A stretch of 64,000 bases of DNA from Streptomyces zingiberis (GCF_012034935.1 NZ_JAATEN010000008.1:186001-250000), one strand, 5' to 3'. Shown: positions 11,627 through 23,009, counted from the stretch's first letter. Notes: generated from the letters alone by a model not told the origin. Translations and numbers: made by a program.

Positions 11627-12397
11627 TCAGCCGGCGGTGAACTTCCCGAACCCGGTGGTGCTCCACGTCGTGCCGTCGGCGGCGATCGCGAACCCCTCCA
11701 CCTCGGGCAGGCTCTCCAGCCAGTCACGTGCTCCGTCGCCGCGGGCGAAGGCGGCCGTCGCCCACGCGTCCGCCGCGGTCAGCCCCTCCGCCAGCACGGT
11801 GACCGACACCAGCCCGTGGCGCGGCGCCGCCCCGGTGTGCGGGTCGACGATGTGGCAGCCGCGCTCCGCGGTGCCGCTGGTGGCCACCGCCAGCCGTCCC
11901 TCACCCTCCACGACGACGGCGACGCGGCCCGGCCGCAGCGGGTCGCCGACGCCGGTGCGCCAGGGCCGCCCGGGGCCGGCGCGGCCCCGGAGCTGGACGT
12001 CGCCGCCCCCGTTCACACAGCTGTCCACCGCTCCGGCGTCGGCGAGCAGCTCCGAGGCGCGCTCCACCGCCCACCCCTTGACCAGCCCGGTCGGGTCGGT
12101 GACGCCCCCGAAGCGGGGGGAGAACCAGCCGTCGCTCATCTCCTCCGCGCCCTCGCAGAGCATCAGCACCTCCGTGACCAGCGGGTCGCAGTCACCGGGG
12201 GAGAGTTCGCCGCGCACCAGCCGGCTCAGCTCGCTCTCCGGGCGGAACGGGGAGAACAGCTCGTCCACCCGGTGCAGCCACGCCACCGCCTCCGCCACCG
12301 CGGGTCCTGCCTCCCGGGCGCCCGCCCCGCGCAGGTCGAAGGAGAAGACCGTGCCCATCGCCTCCTCGGCGCGGCGGAGCCCCGGGGGGTCAGCCAC
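11627..12397 (-). CDS. apbE: FAD:protein FMN transferase (ApbE family)
   Basis: ApbE-type enzymes split FAD and attach FMN covalently to a threonine of a partner protein. The 256-residue protein has the N-terminal MGTVFSFDL motif, the FSPFRPESELS segment, LVKGWAVERASELL, the NGGGDVQLRG motif and the TSGTAERGCHIVDPHTG metal/substrate region. The GTG start overlaps the stop of the FMN-binding gene by eight bases, and that gene encodes the obvious substrate. I see no lipobox, so the enzyme may act in the cytoplasm or rely on another export route. The GTG is supported mainly by this overlap. Confidence 0.92.
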   Translation of the reverse strand: MADPPGLRRAEEAMGTVFSFDLRGAGAREAGPAVAEAVAWLHRVDELFSPFRPESELSRLVRGELSPGDCDPLVTEVLMLCEGAEEMSDGWFSPRFGGVTDPTGLVKGWAVERASELLADAGAVDSCVNGGGDVQLRGRAGPGRPWRTGVGDPLRPGRVAVVVEGEGRLAVATSGTAERGCHIVDPHTGAAPRHGLVSVTVLAEGLTAADAWATAAFARGDGARDWLESLPEVEGFAIAADGTTWSTTGFGKFTAG

Positions 12398-12959
12398 CGG
12401 CCCGGTCCAGGGCGCTCTGCAGGGACGTCTTGTACCCCTCGCTGGTGAAGGTGGCACCGGAGACGGTGTCGATGTCGGCGTTCTGCGCCTGCACCGCCCG
12501 CTTGCCCAGCTCCGGCACGGCCCGCGCGGTGACGGAGTCCGTCTGGGCGTCCCCGGACGGCGCCTGGGCGGCGTCGGCCGCGGTGATCCGGCCGCCGGTG
12601 AGGGTGATCCGCGCCTGGACGGGGCCGTACTGGGTGCGGACCACGTCACCCATGACGGTCCGGGTCCGGGCGGCGCCCTGGCCGCCCTGGTCTGCCTGGT
12701 CTCCCTGGCCCCCCTGGTCTTCCTGCGCGCCCTGGCCGTCCTGTCCGCCCCCCTGCGGGGGCTGCCCGCCGCCCGCCGTCTCCCCGCCGGCCGCCGGTGG
12801 GGCCTGCGGCGCGGGCGGCGCGGCGGCGACCGGGTTGTCCCCGGCCGTCTGCTGCGGTGCCCAGGGGGGCGCCGGCGCCTTGAGGGCGAGGAGCAGGACG
12901 ACACCGGAGACGGTGGCGGCACTGCTCAGCAGGATGCGGCGCATCGGGTGTTTCCTCAT
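12390..12959 (-). CDS. Membrane-anchored FMN-binding domain protein
   Basis: The 189-residue protein starts with a basic segment and a hydrophobic anchor (residues about 7-27). It continues with a long Gln/Gly/Pro/Asp linker at about 35-95 and ends in an FMN-binding domain like that of RnfG and NqrC. The flavinylation motif DTVSGATFTSEGYKTSL is intact; the Thr of SGAT is the expected site of covalent FMN. It lies between the ferric-reductase-like gene and apbE, so it is likely flavinylated by the next gene's product and carries electrons on the outer face of the membrane. The ATG at 12959 has GGAG eight bases upstream. Confidence 0.93.
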   Translation of the reverse strand: MRKHPMRRILLSSAATVSGVVLLLALKAPAPPWAPQQTAGDNPVAAAPPAPQAPPAAGGETAGGGQPPQGGGQDGQGAQEDQGGQGDQADQGGQGAARTRTVMGDVVRTQYGPVQARITLTGGRITAADAAQAPSGDAQTDSVTARAVPELGKRAVQAQNADIDTVSGATFTSEGYKTSLQSALDRAGG

Positions 12960-12990
12960 GGGTTCGGCTCCGGCTCGCTCTCGTGGTGGC

Positions 12991-14448
12991 TCACAGCTCG
13001 AAGGACTCGTGGTGGATGCGGCGGGCCGGTACCCCGGCCTTGCGCAGCAGGGCCTGGAACTCCCCGGCCAGCCCGGGGGGCCCGCAGAGGTAGACGTCGT
13101 GCTTGTCGATGTCCGGCATCACCCGCGCCAGGCCCTCCGCGGTGATCTGCGGCCGGGTGCCGTCCGGCTCGTTCACCGCGGAGAACAGCCGGGCCTGCCG
13201 GCGCTCGGCGATGACCTGAAGCTCCTCCCAGAGCACCAGGTCCTCCGCGGCACGGGCCCGGTACAGCAGGGTCAGGCCGCCGGGAGCGGCGGGAATCGTC
13301 TCGAACAGCGCGCGCATCGGGGTGATCCCCGCCCCGCCCGCGATCAGCAGCACCTTGTTGCCGCGTCCCCGCTGCCGCCGGGCGGCCGTCATCGCCCCGT
13401 AGGGCCCCTCGGCCCACACCCGGGTGCCGGGCCGGAGGGCGACCAGCGCCGCGCTGTGGTCGCCCGCCGCCTTCACGGTGATGCGCAGCCGGTCGCCGCG
13501 CGGCGTGGCCGACAGGGAGTACGGATTGGACGTCCAGCGCAGCTTCGGGGCGAGGAACCGCCACCGGAAGAACTGCCCGGCCTCGGCGTCCAGGGCCTCC
13601 AGCCGCCGCCCGCTCATGATCACCGAGGTGACGCCGGGCGCCTCCTCGATGGTCGCCTCCACCCGGAGCCGGTGGCGCAGGTTGAGCCGGACGGGCGTGA
13701 TGAACCGGTACCAGACGATCAGCGCGGTCACCCCGCCGTACAGCGCGTACCAGGCGGTCTTCGCGGCCGGCAGGGCGGCGAACTCGGCGCCGGTGGAGAG
13801 CTGGTGCCAGAAGGCGAGGAAGACCGCCGCGTACGTGAGCAGGTGCAGGTAGTACCAGACCTCGTAGCGCAGCTTGCGGCGCGCGGCGTTCGCCGAGACC
13901 AGCCCGATGACGACCAGCAGCACGGTGCCGATCAGGGCCTCGACCATGTCGGGGAAGTCCTGGACGACGGTGAGGAACTGGCCCACCAGGTCCGTGCCGG
14001 ACTGCCGGGCGTACCCCCACACGATCAGCAGCGTGTGCGCGACCATCAGGCAGATCGCGTAGCGGCCGGCCATCGCGTGCCAGCGCGCCACCCGGTCCGA
14101 GCCGATCCGCCGCTCCAGGATCGGCACCCGGGCCATCAGCAGCACCACCACGGCGGTGGCGTAGCCGGCCAGCAGCCCGGTGATCCGCCCGGCCCCGATG
14201 ATCCACCCGGAGGTCGCCGTGATCAGCCCGGTGTTGTACCACCAGAGGCCGAGCACCGCGAGTGCCCCGCCCCACAGCAGGGTCAGCACGGGGGCGGCCT
14301 GGGTGCGCCGGGGGCGCATCCGGATCTCCGCACGCCGCCGCGCCGCGCGGCCGATGTCGGCCATCGTCTGGATCGCCGTGGCCCGGTCCGGCCCGGCGGC
14401 CTGTGCCGGCGGCGCCGCCGTGCCCTGTGTCTCGGTGGTGATGCTCAC
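12991..14448 (-). CDS. Ferric-reductase-like transmembrane flavocytochrome (ferredoxin reductase family)
   Basis: The 485-residue protein joins a ferric reductase-like membrane domain (about six helices, residues 45-240, with His residues able to hold b-type hemes) to a cytosolic FAD/NAD(P) reductase module. Visible motifs are the flavin-binding FFRWRF followed by NPYSLS, the nucleotide-binding GGAGITPMRALFE and the C-terminal VYLCGPPGLAGEF. It should take electrons from cytosolic NAD(P)H across the membrane. Directly downstream are the FMN-binding protein and apbE, so an extracytoplasmic flavoprotein is the likely acceptor. The GTG at 14448 has AAGGA seven bases upstream and begins with VSITTETQG; an open frame to 14589 lacks support. 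Confidence 0.88.
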   Translation of the reverse strand: MSITTETQGTAAPPAQAAGPDRATAIQTMADIGRAARRRAEIRMRPRRTQAAPVLTLLWGGALAVLGLWWYNTGLITATSGWIIGAGRITGLLAGYATAVVVLLMARVPILERRIGSDRVARWHAMAGRYAICLMVAHTLLIVWGYARQSGTDLVGQFLTVVQDFPDMVEALIGTVLLVVIGLVSANAARRKLRYEVWYYLHLLTYAAVFLAFWHQLSTGAEFAALPAAKTAWYALYGGVTALIVWYRFITPVRLNLRHRLRVEATIEEAPGVTSVIMSGRRLEALDAEAGQFFRWRFLAPKLRWTSNPYSLSATPRGDRLRITVKAAGDHSAALVALRPGTRVWAEGPYGAMTAARRQRGRGNKVLLIAGGAGITPMRALFETIPAAPGGLTLLYRARAAEDLVLWEELQVIAERRQARLFSAVNEPDGTRPQITAEGLARVMPDIDKHDVYLCGPPGLAGEFQALLRKAGVPARRIHHESFEL

Positions 14449-14874
14449 GTCCCCGTCCTTCCCCTGATGCGCCGCTCGGCAGTGGTTCCAGGGCTCGACC
14501 AGAGATACGGGGAAAAACCCGGGTGTGCTCAGGCCGGCGGCGATCCCGGCGGGGGTTTCCGGGGCGGAGGGCGCCGCCCCGCACGTCACCGGGCACGGGC
14601 GGCGGGACTCCGATGGGGCGGGAACGGGGCGGGAACACGGGGCAGGGGCCGGCCGGGGGACGACCGCCGGGCCTCCCCGCGCACCGGGGGTGGCGCAGTG
14701 CCCGGCACCGGGTACGGCCGGGCGGCCCGCGGGAGCGGCGCCCGGGGTGAGCGGGGCAGCCGCCGCGGGCCGCGGAGGGCGGGGTGGCGGTCACCGGCCG
14801 CCGCCTCTCCCCGCCGGGGCGCCGTCATGGCCCCGCTCCTGGCGAGTGGCGTCCCCACTTCCCCCGGGAGCGCG
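14449..14874. other. Divergent intergenic region upstream of argG
   Basis: More than 400 bases separate the flavocytochrome start from the argG promoter. Only shadow frames cross it. It must hold the promoter of the minus-strand flavin operon, which I cannot place. Confidence 0.4.
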
Positions 14875-14931
14875 TTGACGAAACATACGAGGGAGTGCAT
14901 ACTTATGCCAGTCAGCGCATGCATCGTAAGG
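14875..14931 (+). promoter_or_regulatory. argG promoter and ARG boxes
   Basis: TTGACG at 14875-14880 and CATACT at 14898-14903, 17 bases apart, form a strong promoter. Repeated ARG-like half sites overlap and follow it (ACATAC, TGCATACTTATGC, and GCATGCATCG up to 14926). This is the densest AT-rich patch in the area. The arrangement fits repression by ArgR binding over the promoter. Confidence 0.72.
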
Positions 14932-14939
14932 AGAATCCC

Positions 14940-17802
<2,863 letters not shown>

Positions 17803-17861
17803 CCGGACGCTCCCGCGACCCGGAGACCCGGCGGTTCCCTTCCCGGCGTGCCGCCGAGGGC

Positions 17862-17913
17862 CCACGGGCCCCACGCACCGCTTGAACCCAGGCCGGATGC
17901 GTGGGGCCCGTGG
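17862..17913. terminator. Bidirectional hairpin after argH
   Basis: A perfect 16-bp stem (17862-17877 with 17898-17913) and a 20-base loop lie between argH and the convergent acyltransferase gene. No T run is present. Confidence 0.65.
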
Positions 17914-18064
17914 CGTGTCCGGGGGCGGGGGGCCGGGCTTCCGGGCGCGGCGGCGGCCGGCGCGGCCCGGTGAACCGGGCGCCGGGACGGGGTTCGGTTC
18001 ACCGGGCCCCGGGCCCCGGGCCGTGGGGCCGGGCCCGGGAGCGGGTGGCCCTCCCGGCGTGGGC

Positions 18065-18733
18065 TCAGGCCGCCTTCGCCTTGGTGGCGTACATGTCCAC
18101 GTACTCCTGGCCGGAAAGGCGCATGATCTCGTTCATCACCTCGTCGGCCACCGCGCGCAGCACGTAGCGGTCCCGGTCCATCCCCTCGTAACGGGAGAAG
18201 TCCAGCGGCTCACCGAAGCGGACGGTCACCGGCGCGATGCGCGGGATGCCCCTGCCGCGGGGCTGCACCTTGTCGGTGCCGATCATCGCGAACGGCACCA
18301 CGGGCGCGCCGGTCATCAGCGTCAGCCGGGAGACGCCCGTCCGGCCGCGGTAGAGCCGGCCGTCGGGGGAGCGGGTGCCCTCCGGGTAGATGCCGAAGGC
18401 GCGGCCCTCCTCCAGCAGCCGGCGGCCGGTCATCAGCGCGGCGACCCCGCCGTGCCCCCCGTCCCGGTCGACGGGGATCATCCCGGAGACGGTGAAGAAC
18501 CACGCCATCAGCCGGCCCTTGACCCCCCGCCCGGTGACGTACTCGTCCTTGCCGATGAAGAACACCTGGCGCTTCATCACCAGGGCGAGGAAGAGCGAGT
18601 CGATGAAGGTGACGTGGTTCCCGGCGAGGATCACCGGCCCGCTCGCGGGGACGTGCTCCGCACCCTCCACCCGCGGGCGGTACAGGACGCGCACCAGCAA
18701 TCCGAGAAACGCCTTGAGCGCAATGCGGGACAA
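18065..18733 (-). CDS. 1-acyl-sn-glycerol-3-phosphate acyltransferase (PlsC family)
   Basis: This 222-residue enzyme should add the second acyl chain to lysophosphatidate in phospholipid synthesis. The PlsC motifs are clear: the catalytic NHVTFIDS (the NHx4D box) near residue 53 and YPEGTRSPDG for phosphate binding. A hydrophobic N-terminal segment fits peripheral membrane attachment. The TTG at 18733 is preferred because GGAGGG lies four bases upstream; the open frame reaches further, but the added sequence is low in family resemblance. It converges on argH. Confidence 0.9.
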   Translation of the reverse strand: MSRIALKAFLGLLVRVLYRPRVEGAEHVPASGPVILAGNHVTFIDSLFLALVMKRQVFFIGKDEYVTGRGVKGRLMAWFFTVSGMIPVDRDGGHGGVAALMTGRRLLEEGRAFGIYPEGTRSPDGRLYRGRTGVSRLTLMTGAPVVPFAMIGTDKVQPRGRGIPRIAPVTVRFGEPLDFSRYEGMDRDRYVLRAVADEVMNEIMRLSGQEYVDMYATKAKAA

Positions 18734-19179
18734 CGGGCCCTCCGGTCCTGGTCCTGGTCGTCGGACGAGACAGCCCCCGGGCGCCGCCGCGCCCCAGGAG
18801 TCTGCAGGTGAGTACGGTACTCGCGGGAGCGGGGCGGACGCACACCCGGCTCGGCGGCCGGGACGGCCGTGCTCCGTGTGGCGAATGCCGCGGTGGTGAT
18901 CCCCGCGATCCCCGCGATCCCCGCGACCTCGTGATCTCCGGGAGGGCCCTGGCGTCCGGGAAGGCCGGGACGCCGGGCTCGTACGGGGGAACGCGGTCAC
19001 CCCGGCCGGGGGCCCCAGTGGCCGCCGTGGCAGCCGTGGCCGAGGTGGCCGGTGTGCGGGCCGAGTTCGCCCCCCGTTCGGCCGCAGGTCTCCCTCGCGT
19101 CCCGTCCGGCCCCCTACGATCGCGCTCTGCCGCCCGGCAGACCCGCCGTGGCGGCGGACAACGGGAGACAGGGGTACCC
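18734..19179. other. Divergent intergenic region with a 9-bp triplet repeat
   Basis: These 446 bases separate the acyltransferase and glycerophosphodiesterase starts. They contain three tandem copies of GATCCCCGC at 18898-18924 and no credible gene. Both promoters should lie here. Confidence 0.45.
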
Positions 19180-20346
19180 ATGGAGCAGTCGCAGGAGCAC
19201 GGTCCGGCCAGACGCGCCCTCCTCGGAGCCGCGGCACTCGGCGCCGGAGCGGCCGTCCTCACCGGGGCCGGTACGGCGGCCGCGGCCGCCCCCGGGCAAG
19301 CCGCCGCCGCGTCCGGCCGCGGCGGGCCCCGGGGGCTGCCGAAGCCGGCCGTGATCGCGCACCGCGGCGCCAGCGGCTACCGGCCCGAACACACGCTCGG
19401 CGCCTACCAGCTGGCGCTCGACATGGGCGCGGACGTGATCGAGCAGGATCTCGTCCCCACCCGCGACGGCCACCTGGTGTGCCGTCACGAGAACGACATC
19501 ACCGGCACCACCGATGTCGCCGACCACCCCCGGTTCGCGGGCCGGAAGACCACCAGGACCGTGGACGGCGTCGCCTACACCGGCTGGTTCACCGAGGACT
19601 TCACCCTCGCCGAACTCAAGACCCTGCGCGCGAAGGAACGGATCCCCGGCACCCGCCCGCACAACACCCTCTACGACGGCCGCTGGGAGGTGCCCTCCTT
19701 CGAGGAGGTGCTCCGCTGGGCCGACCGGGAGGGCCGCCGCCGGGGCCGCCCCGTCTGGCTCCATGTGGAGACCAAGCACCCCAGCTACTTCCGCGGCCTC
19801 GGCCTCGGCCTGGAGGAGCCGCTGGCGAAGCTGTTGCGCCGGTACGGCCGGGACCGGGCGGACTCGCCCGTCTTCCTGCAGTCCTTCGAGCCGGGGTCCA
19901 TCCGCCGGCTGGCCGGGCTGGTGCGCAGCCCCCGGGTGGTGCTGCTCTCCGACGCCGGTTCCCGGCCGTGGGACTTCGAGCAGGCCGGCGACGCCAGGAC
20001 CGTCGCGGACCTGGTCACGCCCGAGGGGCTGGCGTGGATCGCCGGCTTCGCGCAGGGGATCGGGCCCACCCTCGACCTGATCATCCCCCGGGACGCGGCG
20101 GGCCGGCTGACCTCCCCGACCACCCTGGTGCGGGACGCCCACCGGGCCGGGCTGGTCGTCCACCCCTACACCATGCGCAACGAGAACACCTTCCTGCCGG
20201 CGGACTTCCGCAAGGGCACCGACCCGGCCCGCTACGGGGACGCCTTCGGCGCCCTCGCTGTCTGGTTCGCCACGGGCATCGACGGTCTCTTCACCGACCA
20301 GCCGGACACGGCGCTGCTCGCCCGCGCCGGCGCGGATGCCGGCTGA
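19180..20346 (+). CDS. Secreted glycerophosphodiester phosphodiesterase
   Basis: The enzyme hydrolyses glycerophosphodiesters from lipid turnover to glycerol-3-phosphate and an alcohol. The 388-residue protein opens with a twin-arginine-type signal (ARRALLGAAALGAGAA, then an Ala-rich cleavage region), so it is probably exported folded through Tat. The catalytic HRGASGYRPEHT is near residues 61-72, the metal-binding Glu and Asp are in IEQDL, and the HxxxITGTTD region follows. C-terminal GIDGLFTDQPD is the usual family ending. The ATG at 19180 is the first start giving a proper signal peptide. Confidence 0.92.
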   Translation: MEQSQEHGPARRALLGAAALGAGAAVLTGAGTAAAAAPGQAAAASGRGGPRGLPKPAVIAHRGASGYRPEHTLGAYQLALDMGADVIEQDLVPTRDGHLVCRHENDITGTTDVADHPRFAGRKTTRTVDGVAYTGWFTEDFTLAELKTLRAKERIPGTRPHNTLYDGRWEVPSFEEVLRWADREGRRRGRPVWLHVETKHPSYFRGLGLGLEEPLAKLLRRYGRDRADSPVFLQSFEPGSIRRLAGLVRSPRVVLLSDAGSRPWDFEQAGDARTVADLVTPEGLAWIAGFAQGIGPTLDLIIPRDAAGRLTSPTTLVRDAHRAGLVVHPYTMRNENTFLPADFRKGTDPARYGDAFGALAVWFATGIDGLFTDQPDTALLARAGADAG

Positions 20347-20590
20347 CCGGCGGGCCCGGCGGCCGGGGCAGGCGGTCCCGGCCGCCGGGCCCGGGGTGAA
20401 CGGCCGTGGCGCGGAGCCGGTGCGGGGGAGCGCGATGAGCGGGGCCCGCCCCCGCGGACGCCCGTGCCGGCGGGGGACGCGGCCGGCGGCCGGCCCGCCC
20501 CCGCCGGACTGCCGCGCGGTTCATGACACGGACGGGTGAGTTCCGGCGGCCCGCGAAACCGGGGGCCCGCCCGCCGGAGTCCCGGACGGC

Positions 20591-21127
20591 ATGACAGTGA
20601 GTGATCTCCCGCTCCGGCTGCGCCCCCTGCTCGCCGCCGAGGCGGCGGCCGAGGCCCACGGCACCGGTGCCGAGGCGGCCGATCTCGAACAGGGCGCCTG
20701 GCTGCGGCTGCTGGAACACCGCCGGCGGGCCGGCCCCCTGCCGGACCACGCGGCGGCGGCCTGGCTGCGGGCCGCCGTGCGTACCGAGGGGCGCGGGGCG
20801 AGGATCCGGGCCCGCCGCGAGGTGCCGTACGCCGCCGTGGGCGGGGGCGAGCCGGCCGCGCCCGCCGCCTCCGCCGTCGAGGAGCGCGTCCTGGACGCCG
20901 AACTCCGGCGCGCGCTCCGGGGGGCGGTGCGCCGGCTGCCCGGCCGGTGCCCCCGGCTGCTGGCGGTGATGCTGTCGCCCCACGATCTGACCTACCGTGA
21001 GATCGCGGGCACGTTGGGAATCTCACAGGGCAGTCTCGGACCGATGCGTTCCCGGTGCCTGGGATGTCTGCGCAGAATGCTCACGGCGGAGGTTGCGGCT
21101 CCCGAACTTCGGGGAAGGGAGCGGTAG
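20591..21127 (+). CDS. Sigma-70-region-4-like protein, probable ECF-type sigma factor
   Basis: The 178-residue protein has the size and layout of a small ECF-type sigma factor. The C-terminal region-4-like helix-turn-helix is the clearest part: LTYREIAGTLGISQGSLGPM followed by RSRCLGCLRRML. The N-terminal half is Ala/Arg-rich and only loosely resembles region 2. No anti-sigma gene is adjacent. The ATG lacks a strong ribosome site. I place it as a sigma-like regulator of unknown targets; a non-sigma DNA-binding protein is possible. Confidence 0.7.
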   Translation: MTVSDLPLRLRPLLAAEAAAEAHGTGAEAADLEQGAWLRLLEHRRRAGPLPDHAAAAWLRAAVRTEGRGARIRARREVPYAAVGGGEPAAPAASAVEERVLDAELRRALRGAVRRLPGRCPRLLAVMLSPHDLTYREIAGTLGISQGSLGPMRSRCLGCLRRMLTAEVAAPELRGRER

Positions 21128-21240
21128 CCGGCCGGAGCCACGGCGCGGTGAATCCTTTTGCCGTACCGGTCAGGGCATCCCGCCCGGGCGCCCACCCTCA
21201 GCCCGCGCCCGGGCGATCACACAAGGGGAGGCGTGCGCGT

Positions 21241-21744
21241 ATGGGCATGAGCGTGACCATCTCGGCGGCGACCGATGAGGACGCCGAGCAGATCCTCAAA
21301 CTCCAGTACCTCTGCTACCAGCGCGAGGCCGAGATCTACGGTGATTACGGCATCGAACCGCTCACCCAGACCCTGGCCGACCTCCGCGCCGAACTGGCCC
21401 GGTCCACCGTCCTCGTGGCCCGGCTGGGCGCGGAGGTGGTCGGCTCGGTACGCGGCACCGTGGACGAGGACGGCACGGCCGGGATCACCCGGCTCATCGT
21501 CCACCCCCGGATGCAGCGCCACGGTCTCGGCGGCCGGCTGCTCGCCGCGGTGGAGGGCCGGCTCACGGAGGAGTCCCGGGCCACGCGCTACCGGCTGCTC
21601 GCCGGCCACCGCAGCGAGGGACATCTGCGGCTCTACCGGCGCTGCGGCTACGCGCCCGTCTCGACGGAGCAGGTGACGCGCGGGCTGAACCTGGTGACCC
21701 TGGAGAAGGGCGCCGAACTGGGCGATCTGATGGCCAGCGCCTGA
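21241..21744 (+). CDS. GNAT-family N-acetyltransferase
   Basis: The 167-residue protein is a single GNAT domain. Motif A, with the acetyl-CoA pyrophosphate loop, is visible as LIVHPRMQRHGLGGRLLAAV, and the C-terminal LYRRCGYAPV is typical. The substrate is unknown. The ATG at 21241 follows AAGGGGAGG with nine bases between; an internal ATG six bases later is an alternative. It follows the sigma-like gene by about 110 bases and ends at a convergent hairpin. Confidence 0.87.
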   Translation: MGMSVTISAATDEDAEQILKLQYLCYQREAEIYGDYGIEPLTQTLADLRAELARSTVLVARLGAEVVGSVRGTVDEDGTAGITRLIVHPRMQRHGLGGRLLAAVEGRLTEESRATRYRLLAGHRSEGHLRLYRRCGYAPVSTEQVTRGLNLVTLEKGAELGDLMASA

Positions 21745-21753
21745 CCCGACGCG

Positions 21754-21796
21754 GCGGGCCCGCCCGCCCGGGACCAACCCGGGCCGGCGGGCCCGC
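21754..21796. terminator. Long convergent hairpin
   Basis: An 18-bp stem with one C-C mismatch (21754-21772 with 21778-21796) closes on the loop ACCAA. It lies between the acetyltransferase and the convergent membrane protein genes and should stop both transcripts. Confidence 0.65.
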
Positions 21797-21877
21797 GCGT
21801 GCGTCCGGCCGCCGGAGCCCCCTCGGGCCCGGTGACCCGGTGGCGCCCCGCCGCGGCGCCCGGCACCGGCCCCGGGC

Positions 21878-22387
21878 TCAGGAGGAGCGGGCCCGGCGCA
21901 GCCAGAACAGCGCCACCACCGGCAGCACCAGCGGCAGGAAGAGGTACCCCATGCCGTAGTCCGACCAGACGGTGGCGTCGGGGAAGGCCGAGGGCTCCAC
22001 CAGCGTCCAGGTCCCCACGCCCAGCACCCCGGCCAGCTCCACCCCGCAGCAGACGAGCCCGACGCGCCGGGCGCCCTCCCCGCCCCGGACGAGGGAGAGC
22101 AGGATCACCGCGTAGACGCAGGCGGCGACGGCGGAGAGGACGTACGCGAGCGGCGCCTCGCCGAACTTCATGATCATCTGGGCGATGGAGCGGGAGGCGG
22201 CGCCCACCGTGAAGACCCCGTAGAGCAGGACCAGCAGCCGGCCCGGACCGGAGGAGAGCGGCAGCCGGCCCGCGGGCGGGGCGGCCCCGGGCCGCGTCGT
22301 GGTCCCGCGGGGGACCGTGCCGGATTCCGCGCCGCCGCCCCCGGCCGCGCGCGGTGTGGTGCCGGGTGAACCGGTCGGGTCAGCCAC
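21878..22387 (-). CDS. Integral membrane protein, function unknown
   Basis: The 169-residue protein has a Pro/Gly/Thr-rich N-terminal tail of about 45 residues followed by four hydrophobic segments, including LLVLLYGVFTVGAASRSIAQ and YLFLPLVLPVVALFWL, and a short basic C-terminus. I do not recognise a named family. The GTG start is well supported: GGGGAGG lies seven bases upstream, and the start overlaps the stop of the upstream gene by eight bases. The two are therefore one translation-coupled pair of membrane proteins, perhaps a complex. Confidence 0.8.
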   Translation of the reverse strand: MADPTGSPGTTPRAAGGGGAESGTVPRGTTTRPGAAPPAGRLPLSSGPGRLLVLLYGVFTVGAASRSIAQMIMKFGEAPLAYVLSAVAACVYAVILLSLVRGGEGARRVGLVCCGVELAGVLGVGTWTLVEPSAFPDATVWSDYGMGYLFLPLVLPVVALFWLRRARSS

Positions 22388-22751
22388 CGGTGCCGCCTCC
22401 CCAGATGTCGTACAGCCGTACCTCCAGCACGGCGAGGACCACGGCCCCGGCCGCGACCGTCGCCGAGCCCCAGCGGGTCCGTTCCGCCAGCGAGAGGAAA
22501 CCCGCGGCCGGCACGGTGACCGCCGCGCCCAGCAGATAGGCGAGGAAGATCCCCATACCGCCGTCGGGCCGCTCGCCACCGGCCAGCCGTACGGCGCCGA
22601 CGGCGAGCTGGGCCAGCGCCAGCAGGGTCACCACGGCCATCCCGGCGAAGTGCCAGTCCTTGGTGGGGACGGAGCGGGCGGCGGCGAGGCCGCACCAGGC
22701 GGCGAGCGCGAGGGCGGCCGCGGAGACCGCCACGGTCAGTGCGGTGATCAC
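22380..22751 (-). CDS. Small integral membrane protein, function unknown
   Basis: The 123-residue protein is mostly hydrophobic with four likely helices, starting with an N-terminal ALTVAVSAAALALAAWCGLA segment and ending in a short tail. No known domain is visible. The GTG at 22751 has GGAGG eight bases upstream. It is the first gene of a two-gene operon with the overlapping membrane protein gene and is transcribed away from the methionine transporter operon. Confidence 0.78.
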   Translation of the reverse strand: MITALTVAVSAAALALAAWCGLAAARSVPTKDWHFAGMAVVTLLALAQLAVGAVRLAGGERPDGGMGIFLAYLLGAAVTVPAAGFLSLAERTRWGSATVAAGAVVLAVLEVRLYDIWGGGTGG

Positions 22752-22946
22752 CGGTACCGCCTCCGGCGGTGGCGCGAAGCGGCCCGCGGGCCGCCGGGCG
22801 GACGGAGGAGCATGGGCCCGACTCTAGTCCGCCGGATCCAGGCCCCCGCGCCCGGCCCCGCCCGGACCACCGGCGGGGACCCGGGCCGCCGCCGGGCCCG
22901 GGAGCGGTACGCGCCCCGCCCCGTACCGTCCGGTGAGCGGGCAGAG
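22752..22946. other. Divergent intergenic region between membrane pair and met operon
   Basis: No gene is seen in these 195 bases. They should contain the promoters for the minus-strand membrane protein pair and for the plus-strand leader and metNIQ unit. I cannot place either with confidence. Confidence 0.4.
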
Positions 22947-23009
22947 GTGTCCATGATGTGGATGTCCCCGGCGGATCGAGGGGCGCGTCTGTTTAACTGG
23001 GAGCCATGA
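22947..23009 (+). CDS. Possible Met-rich short upstream ORF
   Basis: A 20-codon frame starts at GTG 22947 and begins V-S-M-M-W-M-S. Its TGA overlaps the ATG of the next short ORF (ATGA at 23006-23009). Three of its first six residues are Met, which is notable upstream of a methionine importer. There is no convincing ribosome site, and the reading could be chance. Confidence 0.25.
   Translation: MSMMWMSPADRGARLFNWEP

Noticed and set aside
10233..13145. A 970-codon plus-strand frame opposite the BASS, apbE and FMN-binding genes
   Set aside because: It is antisense to three recognisable genes and its translation is Ala/Ser/Pro-rich low-complexity sequence.
22299..23009. A 236-codon plus-strand frame ending at the leader peptide
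   Set aside because: It runs antisense through the two small membrane protein genes and crosses their promoter region. Only its last 20 codons are kept, as a possible short ORF.
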